A stretch of 64,000 bases of DNA from Halosegnis rubeus (GTDB lineage Archaea > Halobacteriota > Halobacteria > Halobacteriales > Haloarculaceae). The stretch covers positions 1 to 64,000 of the forward strand of contig NZ_QJOW01000004.1 in the NCBI RefSeq assembly GCF_009184545.1, written 5' to 3'. Position numbers and translations under genes: made by a program. Positions 18,586 through 25,728 of the stretch are shown here, piece after piece; position 1 is the first letter of the stretch; each line of letters begins with the position of its first letter. Under the pieces are notes generated by a model. That model made no database searches. It was given only the letters and a program-made list of their open reading frames with translations, and had not been told where the DNA came from.

Positions 18586-18863
18586 ACGTCGAAGAGATGG
18601 AGTTAGACGAACTGCGCGAGGAAATCCGGAGTATCGACCACGAAATCGTCCAGCTCATCGCCCAACGCACCTACGTCGCGGAGTCGATTGCCGCGGTCAA
18701 GCGGGAACACGACATCCCGACGACAGACGAGACACAGGAGCAGGCGGTGATGGACCGTGCCGGCGAGAACGCAGAGCAGTTCGACGTGGATTCGAATCTC
18801 GTGAAGGCGGTGTTCCGGCTACTCATCGAGTTGAACAAGGTCGAGCAGCGAGAGAGCCGATAG
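18543..18863 (+). CDS. aroQ: Chorismate mutase (AroQ type)
   Basis: A 106-residue all-helical chorismate mutase. After a short polar N-terminus come ELDELREEIRSIDHEIVQLI, RTYVAESIAAVKREHDIP and the final helix FRLLIELNKVEQRESR. The Arg and Lys of helix 1 and the RTYVAES segment match the AroQ active site. It converts chorismate to prephenate. The last 39 bp, including the stop, are repeated in diverged form at 20058-20096, with a toxin-antitoxin cassette in between. Confidence 0.93.
   Translation: MADDNTTGGSTADMNVEEMELDELREEIRSIDHEIVQLIAQRTYVAESIAAVKREHDIPTTDETQEQAVMDRAGENAEQFDVDSNLVKAVFRLLIELNKVEQRESR
18825..18863 (+). repeat. Direct repeat, proximal copy (3' end of chorismate mutase gene)
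   Basis: The last 12 codons plus stop of aroQ. The distal copy at 20058-20096 matches 32 of 39 bases. Six codons differ, five of them silently (including TAG versus TGA). Read as the functional, chromosomal end of the gene. Confidence 0.75.
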
Positions 18864-18994
18864 CTCGAAATTCGATAATACAAGCCGTATTGAGTCTGTT
18901 TTGACCTCGAAATATTCTTCTGGTAGCTGCTCTTTCGATTCAGGCTGGGTGAAAAACACCATGTCCGGTTTCGGTGGCTCCGAAGGGTGTGGTA

Positions 18995-19030
18995 GTGAGG
19001 TGGGGGCAAGCGTCTTGCCCCTGCACTCAC
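18995..19030. promoter_or_regulatory. Palindrome upstream of the antitoxin gene (candidate operator)
   Basis: Arms GGGGCAAG (19003-19010) and CTTGCCCC (19014-19021) are perfectly complementary around a 3-base centre. Outer arms GTGAG (18995) and CTCAC (19026) extend the symmetry. It ends 12 bp before the antitoxin ATG. Ribbon-helix-helix antitoxins usually repress their own operon through such palindromes, so autoregulation is the inferred role. Confidence 0.5.
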
Positions 19031-19041
19031 AATGTACACAT

Positions 19042-19362
19042 ATGAGTTCCGAGTCCAAGAAGAAACGCGTCCAGTTCCGTGCACCGAGGGGGCTGGTAGA
19101 CCGGGCCGACGCGCTCGCAGCGGTGTTCGAGACGGATCGGACGGACATCCTCATCTCCGCGCTTCGGGACTACCTGCGGGACGCCGCGCACTCCGACGAT
19201 GTGAAACAGGAGATCGCGGAGGCCTTCTACGACGACGAGATCACGTTCGAGGAACTGAAAGACCTCGTCGGGCACGAGGAGGCCGCCAACTTTCGACTGC
19301 TGAAAGAGCAACTGACCGATGAATTCGTGGACGAGGTCGCGGAAGAGCTGGCCGACTCGTAG
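19042..19362 (+). CDS. Ribbon-helix-helix antitoxin (VapB-like)
   Basis: The 106-residue protein has an N-terminal strand and helices (KKRVQFRAPRGLVDRADALA, then TDRTDILISALRDYLRD) of a ribbon-helix-helix DNA-binding domain, residues 5-50. An acidic C-terminal part (EITFEELKDLVGHEEAANF) would wrap the toxin. Its stop TAG is followed directly by the toxin ATG. A palindrome lies just upstream. The pair forms a type II toxin-antitoxin module, probably mobile judging from the surrounding repeat. Confidence 0.8.
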   Translation: MSSESKKKRVQFRAPRGLVDRADALAAVFETDRTDILISALRDYLRDAAHSDDVKQEIAEAFYDDEITFEELKDLVGHEEAANFRLLKEQLTDEFVDEVAEELADS

Positions 19363-19902
19363 ATGGTTCTGATAGTCGCCGACACGTCGGCTCTCGTAAG
19401 CCTCGGGACGGTGGCGGGCACCTCACCGAATCCACTCGACCTTCTTCTCGATTCGCACACCGTGGTTGTCCCAGAGCAGGTCGTCGACGAACTCACCGAA
19501 ACGGCGTCCTACGACGACGTATCCGGTGAGGCAGCACAGGCGGTTCTCGATCGTCGCTCTGCGTTCGAGACCCGTTCCATCGAACTGGACGAGACGTTCC
19601 CGCTGGATGACGGCGAGAACGCAGCGGTCACGCTAGCGAACGATATCGACGCCGTGCAACTGCTCTGTGACGAGTTCAATCGACTTGCGCTCGTCCACGC
19701 CTCGCTGGCCGAGACCCGCCTCGTCACGACGCCCATCCTCCTCACCGCCCTGGTTCGCAACGACGCGATCTTGCCGGACGCTGCCGACGAGTTCCTGGCT
19801 GAGATGAGTGACGCTCGCAGTTGGTCGTCGAACTCCTACGTCGAGCGGGCGCAGTCCACGCTTCGACAGCAAACCGATAACGAGCAACCCGAGCCGAAGT
19901 GA
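19363..19902 (+). CDS. PIN-domain toxin (VapC-like ribonuclease)
   Basis: The 179-residue protein has PIN-type acidic residues: Asp in VADTSALVSL (residue 7), Glu in VVDELTETA (about 44) and the cluster LDDGENAAVTLA (about 81). It should be a Mg-dependent RNase. It is longer than typical VapC because of an unassigned C-terminal tail (about 140-179). It follows the antitoxin with no gap, indicating co-translation. Target RNA is not predictable from sequence. Confidence 0.8.
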   Translation: MVLIVADTSALVSLGTVAGTSPNPLDLLLDSHTVVVPEQVVDELTETASYDDVSGEAAQAVLDRRSAFETRSIELDETFPLDDGENAAVTLANDIDAVQLLCDEFNRLALVHASLAETRLVTTPILLTALVRNDAILPDAADEFLAEMSDARSWSSNSYVERAQSTLRQQTDNEQPEPK

Positions 19903-20380
19903 TCGACTCGTCAGACACTCGCTAGCCGATCGGAACGACTCTCCGTAGAGCAAGGGCACCTCATTTAAATATGTCACCGATACAGGCCCTTTGTATCTTG
20001 AATTCTGTCGTATCGGACGTGTTATTAGACAATATGCAAGGGAATCGTATGGATTTTATCGAGTTGAACAAAGTGGGGCAGCGGGAGAGCCGGTGAGCGT
20101 GAAAATAGCTGTTTGAGGGCTCCTAGACGCGTATTAGCGAGTTGGTGAGTCGATTCGTGACGCTGCCTTGCGGATTTTGGACTCAATTAGCAGTCGGAAG
20201 ATTCAATCACGTCTTTGACCCCTGAACTGGTGACGCACCCAGTGGGTCGCTCCCTACCGAACAAGCAATCACACCTCCCATACTGTCCGAAGGGATTTAC
20301 ATCAGTCAGTCCTATCCGGATTCATGTGAAGCTATGCGACTCCGCCGGACTGGGCAGACTCCGGTGACGAGGGTGACGGC
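19903..20380. other. Non-coding accessory stretch between two toxin-antitoxin cassettes
   Basis: This 478-bp stretch is AT-richer than the chromosome. It holds a short hairpin (GATACA 19979 / TGTATC 19992), the distal copy of the chorismate mutase 3' end (20058-20096), and about 280 bp with no gene I can support. The last 70 bp likely contain the promoter of the second cassette. I find no integrase, tRNA or complete transposon. Confidence 0.6.
20058..20096 (+). repeat. Direct repeat, distal copy (diverged chorismate mutase tail)
   Basis: It encodes IELNKVGQRESR-stop in frame, versus IELNKVEQRESR at the true gene end. Similarity begins exactly at the ATC codon; an ATG lies nine bases before it by chance. 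Mostly third-position differences show that this copy evolved as coding DNA before it was stranded here. It looks like an attachment-site remnant or a leftover gene tail. Confidence 0.7.
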
Positions 20381-20473
20381 GTGACGGCTAAACTCGGAGA
20401 CGTACTCTTGGGACGGCTGGCGGACGTCGATATCGACTCCGTCGAAGCGGTTCGAGACGTGCGCGAGCGCTGA
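20381..20473 (+). CDS. Very short putative antitoxin fragment
   Basis: Thirty codons from GTG 20381 (TAKLGDVLLGRLADVDIDSV, ending in RDVRER). The TGA overlaps the toxin start as TGATG, the usual coupling of antitoxin to toxin genes. No ATG exists upstream before an in-frame stop near 20327, so either this 30-residue peptide is the whole antitoxin or the N-terminal DNA-binding part is lost. Its identity rests only on position. Confidence 0.45.
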   Translation: MTAKLGDVLLGRLADVDIDSVEAVRDVRER

Positions 20474-20871
20474 TGAAAGTTCTGGTTGATACGAACGTCT
20501 TCGTCGCCAGTTTAACTGACGAACCCGCCAGAGGAGACGTTGCGACGGAGTTTCTGAATCAGGATCACGACTTCTGTACGTCCATCCTGAATCTCATGGA
20601 AATTCGGTCGGTGATGACGAAAAAGAAGCGAGTCGAACAGGGCAGAGTCGAGGACGTACTCTCCGACATCTACACCCGGGTCGATATTTACGCACCGGAA
20701 ATCAGCGACCAGATTTCCGCGTACAGTCTGCAACAGGACACGCTGCTGTACACGCTCGATTGCGTCCTCCTCGCGCTGGCCGACGACCTCAACGCAACGC
20801 TCGCTACGTTCGACGGCGAGCTAAGATATGGTTGGTTCGGCAGTACTACAGGAACTGTATGTTATAGCTGA
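20473..20871 (+). CDS. vapC: PIN-domain toxin (VapC)
   Basis: The 132-residue protein has the canonical VapC layout: VDTNVFVASL with Asp6, MEIRSV with Glu43, YTLDCVLLALADDL with Asp96 and Asp104, and ATFDGEL with Asp114. The family usually ends near this last motif. The remaining tail (from about residue 117) reads antisense to the lipoprotein gene 3' end and has no family similarity, suggesting the original C-terminus was replaced by rearrangement. It should be an RNase held in check by the small upstream peptide. All catalytic acids remain. Confidence 0.8.
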   Translation: MKVLVDTNVFVASLTDEPARGDVATEFLNQDHDFCTSILNLMEIRSVMTKKKRVEQGRVEDVLSDIYTRVDIYAPEISDQISAYSLQQDTLLYTLDCVLLALADDLNATLATFDGELRYGWFGSTTGTVCYS

Positions 20872-21438
20872 GCTCTCAGAAGCGACTCCAAGCTCTTCAA
20901 TTCCACCAACCAACTCACTACGTTTCATCTGCGGTGTATAGATTTCCCATGTCTCTTCTCCTGAGGAGGTGTTCAAAAAAACAGAGATTGCGTTCGGAAA
21001 TGCCTCTCGCACTGTGGATTCTGCGGGTTCATTAGGTATCTGTATCCAGTTCTGAACATCACAAACAGGGCCACCATTCCAAGACACATTCATAATCCCG
21101 CGAGTCTCGAGATCAGCTTCTTGGGCTGATTCTTCGATAGTATTCACATCTTCGGTTGAAATAAAAGCCGTATTCTGTGGACTTGCGGAAGCGACCAAAA
21201 TCCGAGGAATGTCGGTTTTAAACGCATTTCGGATCTCTGTAGGAGAGCTTCCACCGGAAAAGTGAGTGATTGTTCCAAGCCAAGGATTTGCGGCGGCGAC
21301 CGGATTCTCCGGTGTGCCTTCGCCACTACCTCCCGAATTGTTTGGTGATTCGCCGTTACTACCTGAGCTACTACACCCTGCTAATCCACTGACTACAGCT
21401 ATCCCAGCATTAGCCAGTAGTCGTCGCCGCTTGAACAT
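20821..21438 (-). CDS. Putative Tat-exported lipoprotein, AT-rich, function unknown
   Basis: A 205-residue protein from ATG 21438. The signal peptide has consecutive arginines (KRRRLL, residues 3-8), a hydrophobic core and lipobox LAGC with Cys22, followed by a Gly/Ser/Asn-rich spacer, the pattern of haloarchaeal Tat lipoproteins. The mature domain (about 60-205) is not recognised; two late cysteines (SSCST and GPVCDV) could pair. Codon use is much AT-richer than flanking core genes, a sign of transfer. Its 3' end overlaps the convergent toxin by 51 bp. Confidence 0.7.
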   Translation of the reverse strand: MFKRRRLLANAGIAVVSGLAGCSSSGSNGESPNNSGGSGEGTPENPVAAANPWLGTITHFSGGSSPTEIRNAFKTDIPRILVASASPQNTAFISTEDVNTIEESAQEADLETRGIMNVSWNGGPVCDVQNWIQIPNEPAESTVREAFPNAISVFLNTSSGEETWEIYTPQMKRSELVGGIEELGVASESSAITYSSCSTAEPTIS

Positions 21439-21592
21439 AGGGTGGAGTTGAGACGTAAATGTAAAAAATTCTGTTGTAGTATTTTCTACAGTATACATAC
21501 CCTTCGTCTTGTACAGCGATCCGGTGGTCTGGAACAAATAGGAGCCTCTACGGTCAATACGCAGCTCTCATCGGCCGGCTGTTTCAGCGTAA

Positions 21593-21853
21593 TTCAAGCT
21601 GGAGCCTCCGGCCTCAAGCAGCGACCGAAGCGTCAAGAACGCCATCGTTCGCTCAGATGACCCCGCACGAGTCGATATTGAGGTCGAAACAACAACTGAT
21701 GATATCCCGCAGCCCCGAATCGCAGACAATGATCCCGGAATCCCAGAGCAAGAGCGTGACATATTGACCGAATCGAGCGAAACACAACTCGAGCACGGAC
21801 TTGGTGTCGGACTCTGGTTCGTCAATTGGGCAGTAAGCCATCTACCTATATGA
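21593..21853 (+). pseudogene. C-terminal remnant of a sensor histidine kinase
   Basis: Frame open from the TAA at 21590 to TGA 21851-21853. It encodes part of an N-box (VKNAIVRSDDPARVDIEV), a G1 box (IADNDPGIPEQE) and a G2 box (LEHGLGVGLWFVNWAVSHL). There is no H-box, no complete HATPase start and no start codon of its own. The last residues stop abruptly inside the ATP-lid region. It is a relic in the AT-rich accessory patch. Related motifs occur in the kinase at 679-2364, but recent duplication is not implied. Confidence 0.75.
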
Positions 21854-21927
21854 CTTGTCCCACGGATTCTTACCGAGGGAACAAGTGGTAGACTGCAAAC
21901 CCTAATATCCCAACTGCAGTCGGGATT

Positions 21928-21947
21928 CCTCCGCCTTCAGGCGGAGG
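21928..21947. repeat. Hairpin resembling an IS200/IS605-type element end
   Basis: An 8-bp perfect stem (CCTCCGCC / GGCGGAGG) with loop TTCA (TGAA on the other strand). Haloarchaeal IS200/IS605 and derived non-autonomous elements end in such hairpins, and the same design recurs at 40444-40463. No tnpA or tnpB is nearby, so this is a remnant. The 21854-21964 gap holds nothing else that I can see. Confidence 0.5.
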
Positions 21948-21964
21948 AGAATATCAATCAGGTG

Positions 21965-22240
21965 CTACTCCAATTCTGATAGGTCTACTTCTTCCCAGTC
22001 GCCATCTCTGGTCGATTGCTGAATTTCGGGTTCAAAATCTTTTATTTCTTCCACAGTCATGGTAGTCGAAGTACCAGCATCATTCGGATCAAAGGTCTTG
22101 AACAACATACGGCCAGCTATCTGTTCTTCCAATTCAGACATGAGTACTTCAGACTTCGCTGCTACCTTAGCCACCACTTCTCCATCCACAGCGATACCAA
22201 CAATCGGCTCATATTCAGAGGCTTCTTCTGGCTCTGACAC
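21965..22240 (-). CDS. Small acidic hypothetical protein
   Basis: Ninety-one codons from GTG 22240. The protein is acidic and soluble (VGIAVDGEVVAKVAAKSEVL at about 14-33, then a Glu-rich C-terminus). A good TATA-like box at 22257-22268 stands about 20-28 bp upstream of the start. Codon use is relatively AT-rich like the rest of the accessory patch. No family recognised. Confidence 0.55.
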   Translation of the reverse strand: MSEPEEASEYEPIVGIAVDGEVVAKVAAKSEVLMSELEEQIAGRMLFKTFDPNDAGTSTTMTVEEIKDFEPEIQQSTRDGDWEEVDLSELE

Positions 22241-22256
22241 ACTGATAGATGAACGG

Positions 22257-22268
22257 AATATAATATTA
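22257..22268 (-). promoter_or_regulatory. TATA-like element for the small acidic gene
   Basis: AATATAATATTA, read TAATATTATATT on the minus strand, at leaderless-promoter distance from the GTG at 22240. The surrounding 150 bp to the divergent transporter start hold no other gene. Confidence 0.45.
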
Positions 22269-22393
22269 GTCTTTTTCGCTATTTTACTGATTCATCGCCC
22301 TGCGACACAAAATGCCCGACTGCGTCGGTATGTCATCCGTTCTCGCACACAATATTTCCGAATCGCGACCGTTGTGTGCCGTATGCGACTGTT

Positions 22394-23992
22394 ATGAGTC
22401 AGAAGAGCGACGAGGGACCCATCGCGCGGTTCCTCACGAAAATCGACCCCGTGCCATTCGTCGGTGGGTTGGTGGTGACACTCGCGTTCGTGGCACTCGC
22501 CGGTCTCCGGACGAGTCTCGTGCAGACGGGTATCAATCGGGCGTTTACCGTCGTCGGGCAGAATCTCGCGTGGCTGTATCTCGGGAGCGTCCTGCTGTTG
22601 GTCGCTATCGGCGCGTACCTGATGGTCAGTCCGTACGGGAACATCAAACTCGGGGACGGCGACCCAGAGTACGGACAGTTCTCGTATCTCGCGATGTTCT
22701 TCTCCGCCGGACTCTCCGCCGGCGTCGTTTTCTTCGGCCCGTCGGAGTCGATTACGCACTTCCAGACGGTGCCGCCGCTGTTCGCCGAGACGGCACCACA
22801 GACCGACGCGGCAATGATTCCGGCCCTCGCGTACAGCCTCTTCCACTACGGGCTGTCGGCGTGGGGCGCGTATCTCGCCGTCGGGATTCCCGTCGCGTAC
22901 TACGTCTACAATCGGGGCGCACCGTTCCGCGTGTCGACGGCGCTGATTCCCATACTCGGACGTGAGAATCTGGACGGCGTCGTCGGGCGGACGGTCGACA
23001 CGCTGGCGGTCATCGCTACGCTTGGGGGTATCGCGACCGGGCTCGGCTTCATCGCCACGCAGCTGCTCACCGGGGTGACGTACCTCACCGGCGTCGAGTT
23101 CGGCAGCGTCGAGACGCTCCTTGCCGTCGTCGGCATCACGACGGTGTTCACGATTTCGCTGCTGGCCGGCGTCGACCGCGGGATTCGCCGGCTATCGGAT
23201 TTCAATCTCGCGTTGATGACGGGACTGTTGTCGGTGACGTTCCTCCTCGGTCCGACGCTCGAGATTCTCAACCTCGGGACGGCGGCGGTCGGGACCTACC
23301 TCTCGGAGTTCTTCGCGATGAGCCTCTTCACCGGGAACGGTGTCGAGGGCGGCGCGTCGTGGAGTTCCTACTGGACGGTGTTCTACTGGGCATGGTATCT
23401 CGCGTGGGCACCGTTCGTCGGGCTGTTTCTCGCGCGCATCTCCCGCGGCCGGACGATTCGACAGGTGTTGTTCACGGGCTTCGTGAGCATGTCCGCCGTC
23501 TCCATCGTCTGGTTCACCGTCATCGGCGGCACGTCGATGCTGCTCCAGCAGGCCGGCGCGGCCGACATCATCGGCGCGATTTCCGAGTACGGCAACGGAG
23601 TCGCCGGCTACGCGCTCTTCGGTGCGCTTCCTCTTGGTGCAGTTTGGAGCGTCGGCTTCTTCGTGCTCGTGGTGACGTTCTTCGCCACCTCGGCCGACTC
23701 GTCGACGCTGGCCGTGGCGATGTTGACCACCGGCGGCGAGGCGTCGCCGAGCCGCGTCAACCGACTCTTTTGGGGTCTCCTGCAGGGAATCATCGCCTCG
23801 ATTCTCGTCGTCCTGGGCGGCGCGGACGCGCTCCGCTCGTCGGTCATCATCACGGGCGCACCGTTCGCGTTCGTCTGTGTGGCCGCCTTCGGCAGCTTCC
23901 TCTGGCGGCTCTCCTCGCGGTACGGCGCGGCGGTGTTCACCCAGGAAAAATCGGGGCCACAGCCGACCGAGCGGCCGGCCGACGACGACTGA
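22394..23992 (+). CDS. BCCT-family transporter (betaine/choline/carnitine type)
   Basis: The 532-residue protein has about twelve membrane segments and the BCCT signature around residue 330 (FYWAWYLAWAPFVG followed by LARISRGRTIRQ). ATG 22394 gives a 15-residue cytoplasmic N-terminus. BCCT carriers import quaternary ammonium compounds with Na+ or H+; in a halophile uptake of glycine betaine as osmolyte is the likely role, though the substrate-box aromatic residues were not checked. It stands alone, next to the accessory patch, and its GC is that of core genes. Confidence 0.92.
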   Translation: MSQKSDEGPIARFLTKIDPVPFVGGLVVTLAFVALAGLRTSLVQTGINRAFTVVGQNLAWLYLGSVLLLVAIGAYLMVSPYGNIKLGDGDPEYGQFSYLAMFFSAGLSAGVVFFGPSESITHFQTVPPLFAETAPQTDAAMIPALAYSLFHYGLSAWGAYLAVGIPVAYYVYNRGAPFRVSTALIPILGRENLDGVVGRTVDTLAVIATLGGIATGLGFIATQLLTGVTYLTGVEFGSVETLLAVVGITTVFTISLLAGVDRGIRRLSDFNLALMTGLLSVTFLLGPTLEILNLGTAAVGTYLSEFFAMSLFTGNGVEGGASWSSYWTVFYWAWYLAWAPFVGLFLARISRGRTIRQVLFTGFVSMSAVSIVWFTVIGGTSMLLQQAGAADIIGAISEYGNGVAGYALFGALPLGAVWSVGFFVLVVTFFATSADSSTLAVAMLTTGGEASPSRVNRLFWGLLQGIIASILVVLGGADALRSSVIITGAPFAFVCVAAFGSFLWRLSSRYGAAVFTQEKSGPQPTERPADDD

Positions 23993-23995
23993 CGG

Positions 23996-24445
23996 TTAGT
24001 CGCCGCGCAGCGAGGCGAGCGTCTCGGCGACGTTCTCGACGGCGTGTTCCTTCTTCGCCGGATACGCCTCCACCTTCGCGCGAAGGGTAATCCCGTCGCC
24101 CTGTACGACGTCACCGCGGAACGCGGCCTGCTTGTCCAGCGTCAGGAAGAAGGTGCAGTCCTCGTCGACGCGGTGGTCGAGTTCCTCGATGACGGTGTCG
24201 ATGTCGTCCAGTTCCGTGAGTTTCGACAGGACGTGGCGCATCTCGTCGGCCCGCTCCAGTCGGATGGAGACGACGAGAATGCGGTCGCCGTTGAACCCTT
24301 CCGTCTCGGCGTAGTCCAGTTCCAACGCCTCACCGTCGTCGCCGTCGGGGACGAACGTTCCGAGCGCGTCCGCGACGCGTTTCCTGTCTTCCGTGACGTA
24401 ACAGAACGCCCGGAGGTCGACGTAGTGGAACGGGACCGACGCCAC
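23996..24445 (-). CDS. RNA-binding protein, COG1325 (predicted exosome-associated)
   Basis: The 149-residue protein starts at GTG 24445 with VPFHYVDLRAFCYVTEDRKR, the start typical of the archaeal COG1325/DUF54 family. This family is predicted to assist the RNA exosome. There are no membrane segments. The gene lies 1 bp after the small gene at 24447, in the same operon. Confidence 0.8.
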   Translation of the reverse strand: MASVPFHYVDLRAFCYVTEDRKRVADALGTFVPDGDDGEALELDYAETEGFNGDRILVVSIRLERADEMRHVLSKLTELDDIDTVIEELDHRVDEDCTFFLTLDKQAAFRGDVVQGDGITLRAKVEAYPAKKEHAVENVAETLASLRGD

Positions 24446-24446
24446 G

Positions 24447-24653
24447 TTACTCCTCGTCGTCCTCGTCGTACGTCTCCTCGGCGGCGGTCAGGGAGTCGGC
24501 CGCGATGCCGGCCTCCTGGCCGTCCTCGAAGGAGATGACGTACTGTTCGTCGCCGAACATCGTCTCGGAGACGCTCTGGACGATGCCGACCTCGCCGTCG
24601 TGTTCGCTGTGCTCGTCGTGCAGCACGACCTCGTCGTCCTCTTCGAAGCTCAT
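24447..24653 (-). CDS. Small acidic protein with SH3/KOW-like sequence
   Basis: Sixty-eight codons from ATG 24653. The core (DDEVVLHDEHSEHDGEVGIV, then EQYVISFEDGQEAGI) has the turn and strand pattern of a small SH3-like or DUF1918-type barrel, and the C-terminus is an acidic tail. It is coupled to the COG1325 gene, suggesting an RNA- or nucleoid-linked role, which is inference only. Confidence 0.65.
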   Translation of the reverse strand: MSFEEDDEVVLHDEHSEHDGEVGIVQSVSETMFGDEQYVISFEDGQEAGIAADSLTAAEETYDEDDEE

Positions 24654-24699
24654 ACCTGCGATTCCAGCGAACGAGCAAAAAGCGCGTCGTTTCGTCGGA

Positions 24700-25566
24700 T
24701 TACCACTCAACGCCCTCCTGCGTCTGCGCGTCCTGTCGCCGGAGCGCGGCCCGCGCGTTCGAGGCGTCGTAGCCGAACAACACGCCCTCGCTGTACGCCT
24801 CTGCCACCTCGACGGCGTGCAGGAGGTTGTCGATATCCACGTCGACCGCGTACAGCTCGACCGACATCGGCGTGTCGAGCCGGTCGCGAAAGCCCGAGGC
24901 GATGGTCTCGAGCCAGTAGGTGGTCCCGTAGTGAGTGTCGTACAGCGGGACCACGAACTCGTCGACGAGCGGTTCGAGCGCGTCCAAATCCAGCCCCGCC
25001 CGCTCGTAGAGGTGGTCGCCGTACGGGTCCGGATACAGCGTGAAGTACGTCCGACCGGGAATCCGGTCGGTCGCCGCCGCCACGAACTCGGTGATGACTT
25101 CCGCGCGCCACTCGTAGCGGTCCTCGACGGTCGTCTCCTCGGGCGGTGGTCCTTCCCCCGCCTCGTGGCGTGTCTCCACCCACTCCTCGAATCGGGCGTT
25201 ACACCGGTCGCAGTAGCAGTACTCCTGTCGCGGGAACCCCACGTCGTCGAGTCGCACGTCGCCGTTCACCTCGGCACAATCCTCGATGATTTCGAGCAGA
25301 CCCTCGCGGTACCCCCCGTGGGTGGGACAGACGTACGCCCAGTCGAAGAACTGGCGGTCGCGGGTCGCCTCCTGGCCCTCTGGGTTGACGGGCACGAGCT
25401 CGTCGTTCTCGCTCCCGGCCGCGTTGTCGCCGAAACAGGAAATCATGCTGACCGCGTCTTCGAGCGGCTCATTCGACCGCCCGGACACGTCTTTCACCTC
25501 GAAGAAGTTCCGCTCGAACTCCGGATACTCGATGTCTTCCGGATTCCGCGTGACGACCCCGTACAT
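24700..25566 (-). CDS. Conserved-looking hypothetical, possible TIM-barrel hydrolase-like
   Basis: A 288-residue soluble protein. It has cysteine pairs FPRQEYCYCDRCNARFEEWV (about 112-131) that could bind metal, and a C-terminal series of beta/alpha-like repeats (YFTLYPDPYGDHLYERAGL, EFVVPLYDTHYGTTYWLE) suggestive of a sugar-hydrolase-like barrel. I do not recognise a named family. No signal peptide. Its start ATG 25566 fits codon use. Confidence 0.6.
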   Translation of the reverse strand: MYGVVTRNPEDIEYPEFERNFFEVKDVSGRSNEPLEDAVSMISCFGDNAAGSENDELVPVNPEGQEATRDRQFFDWAYVCPTHGGYREGLLEIIEDCAEVNGDVRLDDVGFPRQEYCYCDRCNARFEEWVETRHEAGEGPPPEETTVEDRYEWRAEVITEFVAAATDRIPGRTYFTLYPDPYGDHLYERAGLDLDALEPLVDEFVVPLYDTHYGTTYWLETIASGFRDRLDTPMSVELYAVDVDIDNLLHAVEVAEAYSEGVLFGYDASNARAALRRQDAQTQEGVEW

Positions 25567-25619
25567 GCTCCGCGGTAGCCGACGCTCGGGGGTAAGTCGT
25601 TCGAAAGAAGGGGTTGTTG

Positions 25620-25688
25620 TTACCGACGCGCGACGAGCGCGACGATAGCGACCAGTGCGACGACGGCGACGAGTAGTTTCTTCGACAT
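25620..25688 (-). CDS. 22-residue single-membrane-span microprotein
   Basis: ATG 25688 opens a 22-residue peptide, SKKLLVAVVALVAIVALVARR after the Met: two lysines, a 17-residue hydrophobic helix and two arginines. This is an ideal short transmembrane peptide, too short for ordinary gene calling. An AT-rich stretch (25690-25728) upstream could contain its promoter. Expression is unproven; chance cannot be excluded. Confidence 0.4.
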   Translation of the reverse strand: MSKKLLVAVVALVAIVALVARR

Positions 25689-25728
25689 CAATCGAAATGT
25701 CGTAGTCTGAGATGAAATCTTTTCTGGT

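Noticed and set aside
19979-19997. GATACA/TGTATC inverted repeat as an att core or terminator
   Set aside because: Only six base pairs in AT-rich DNA; no supporting context.
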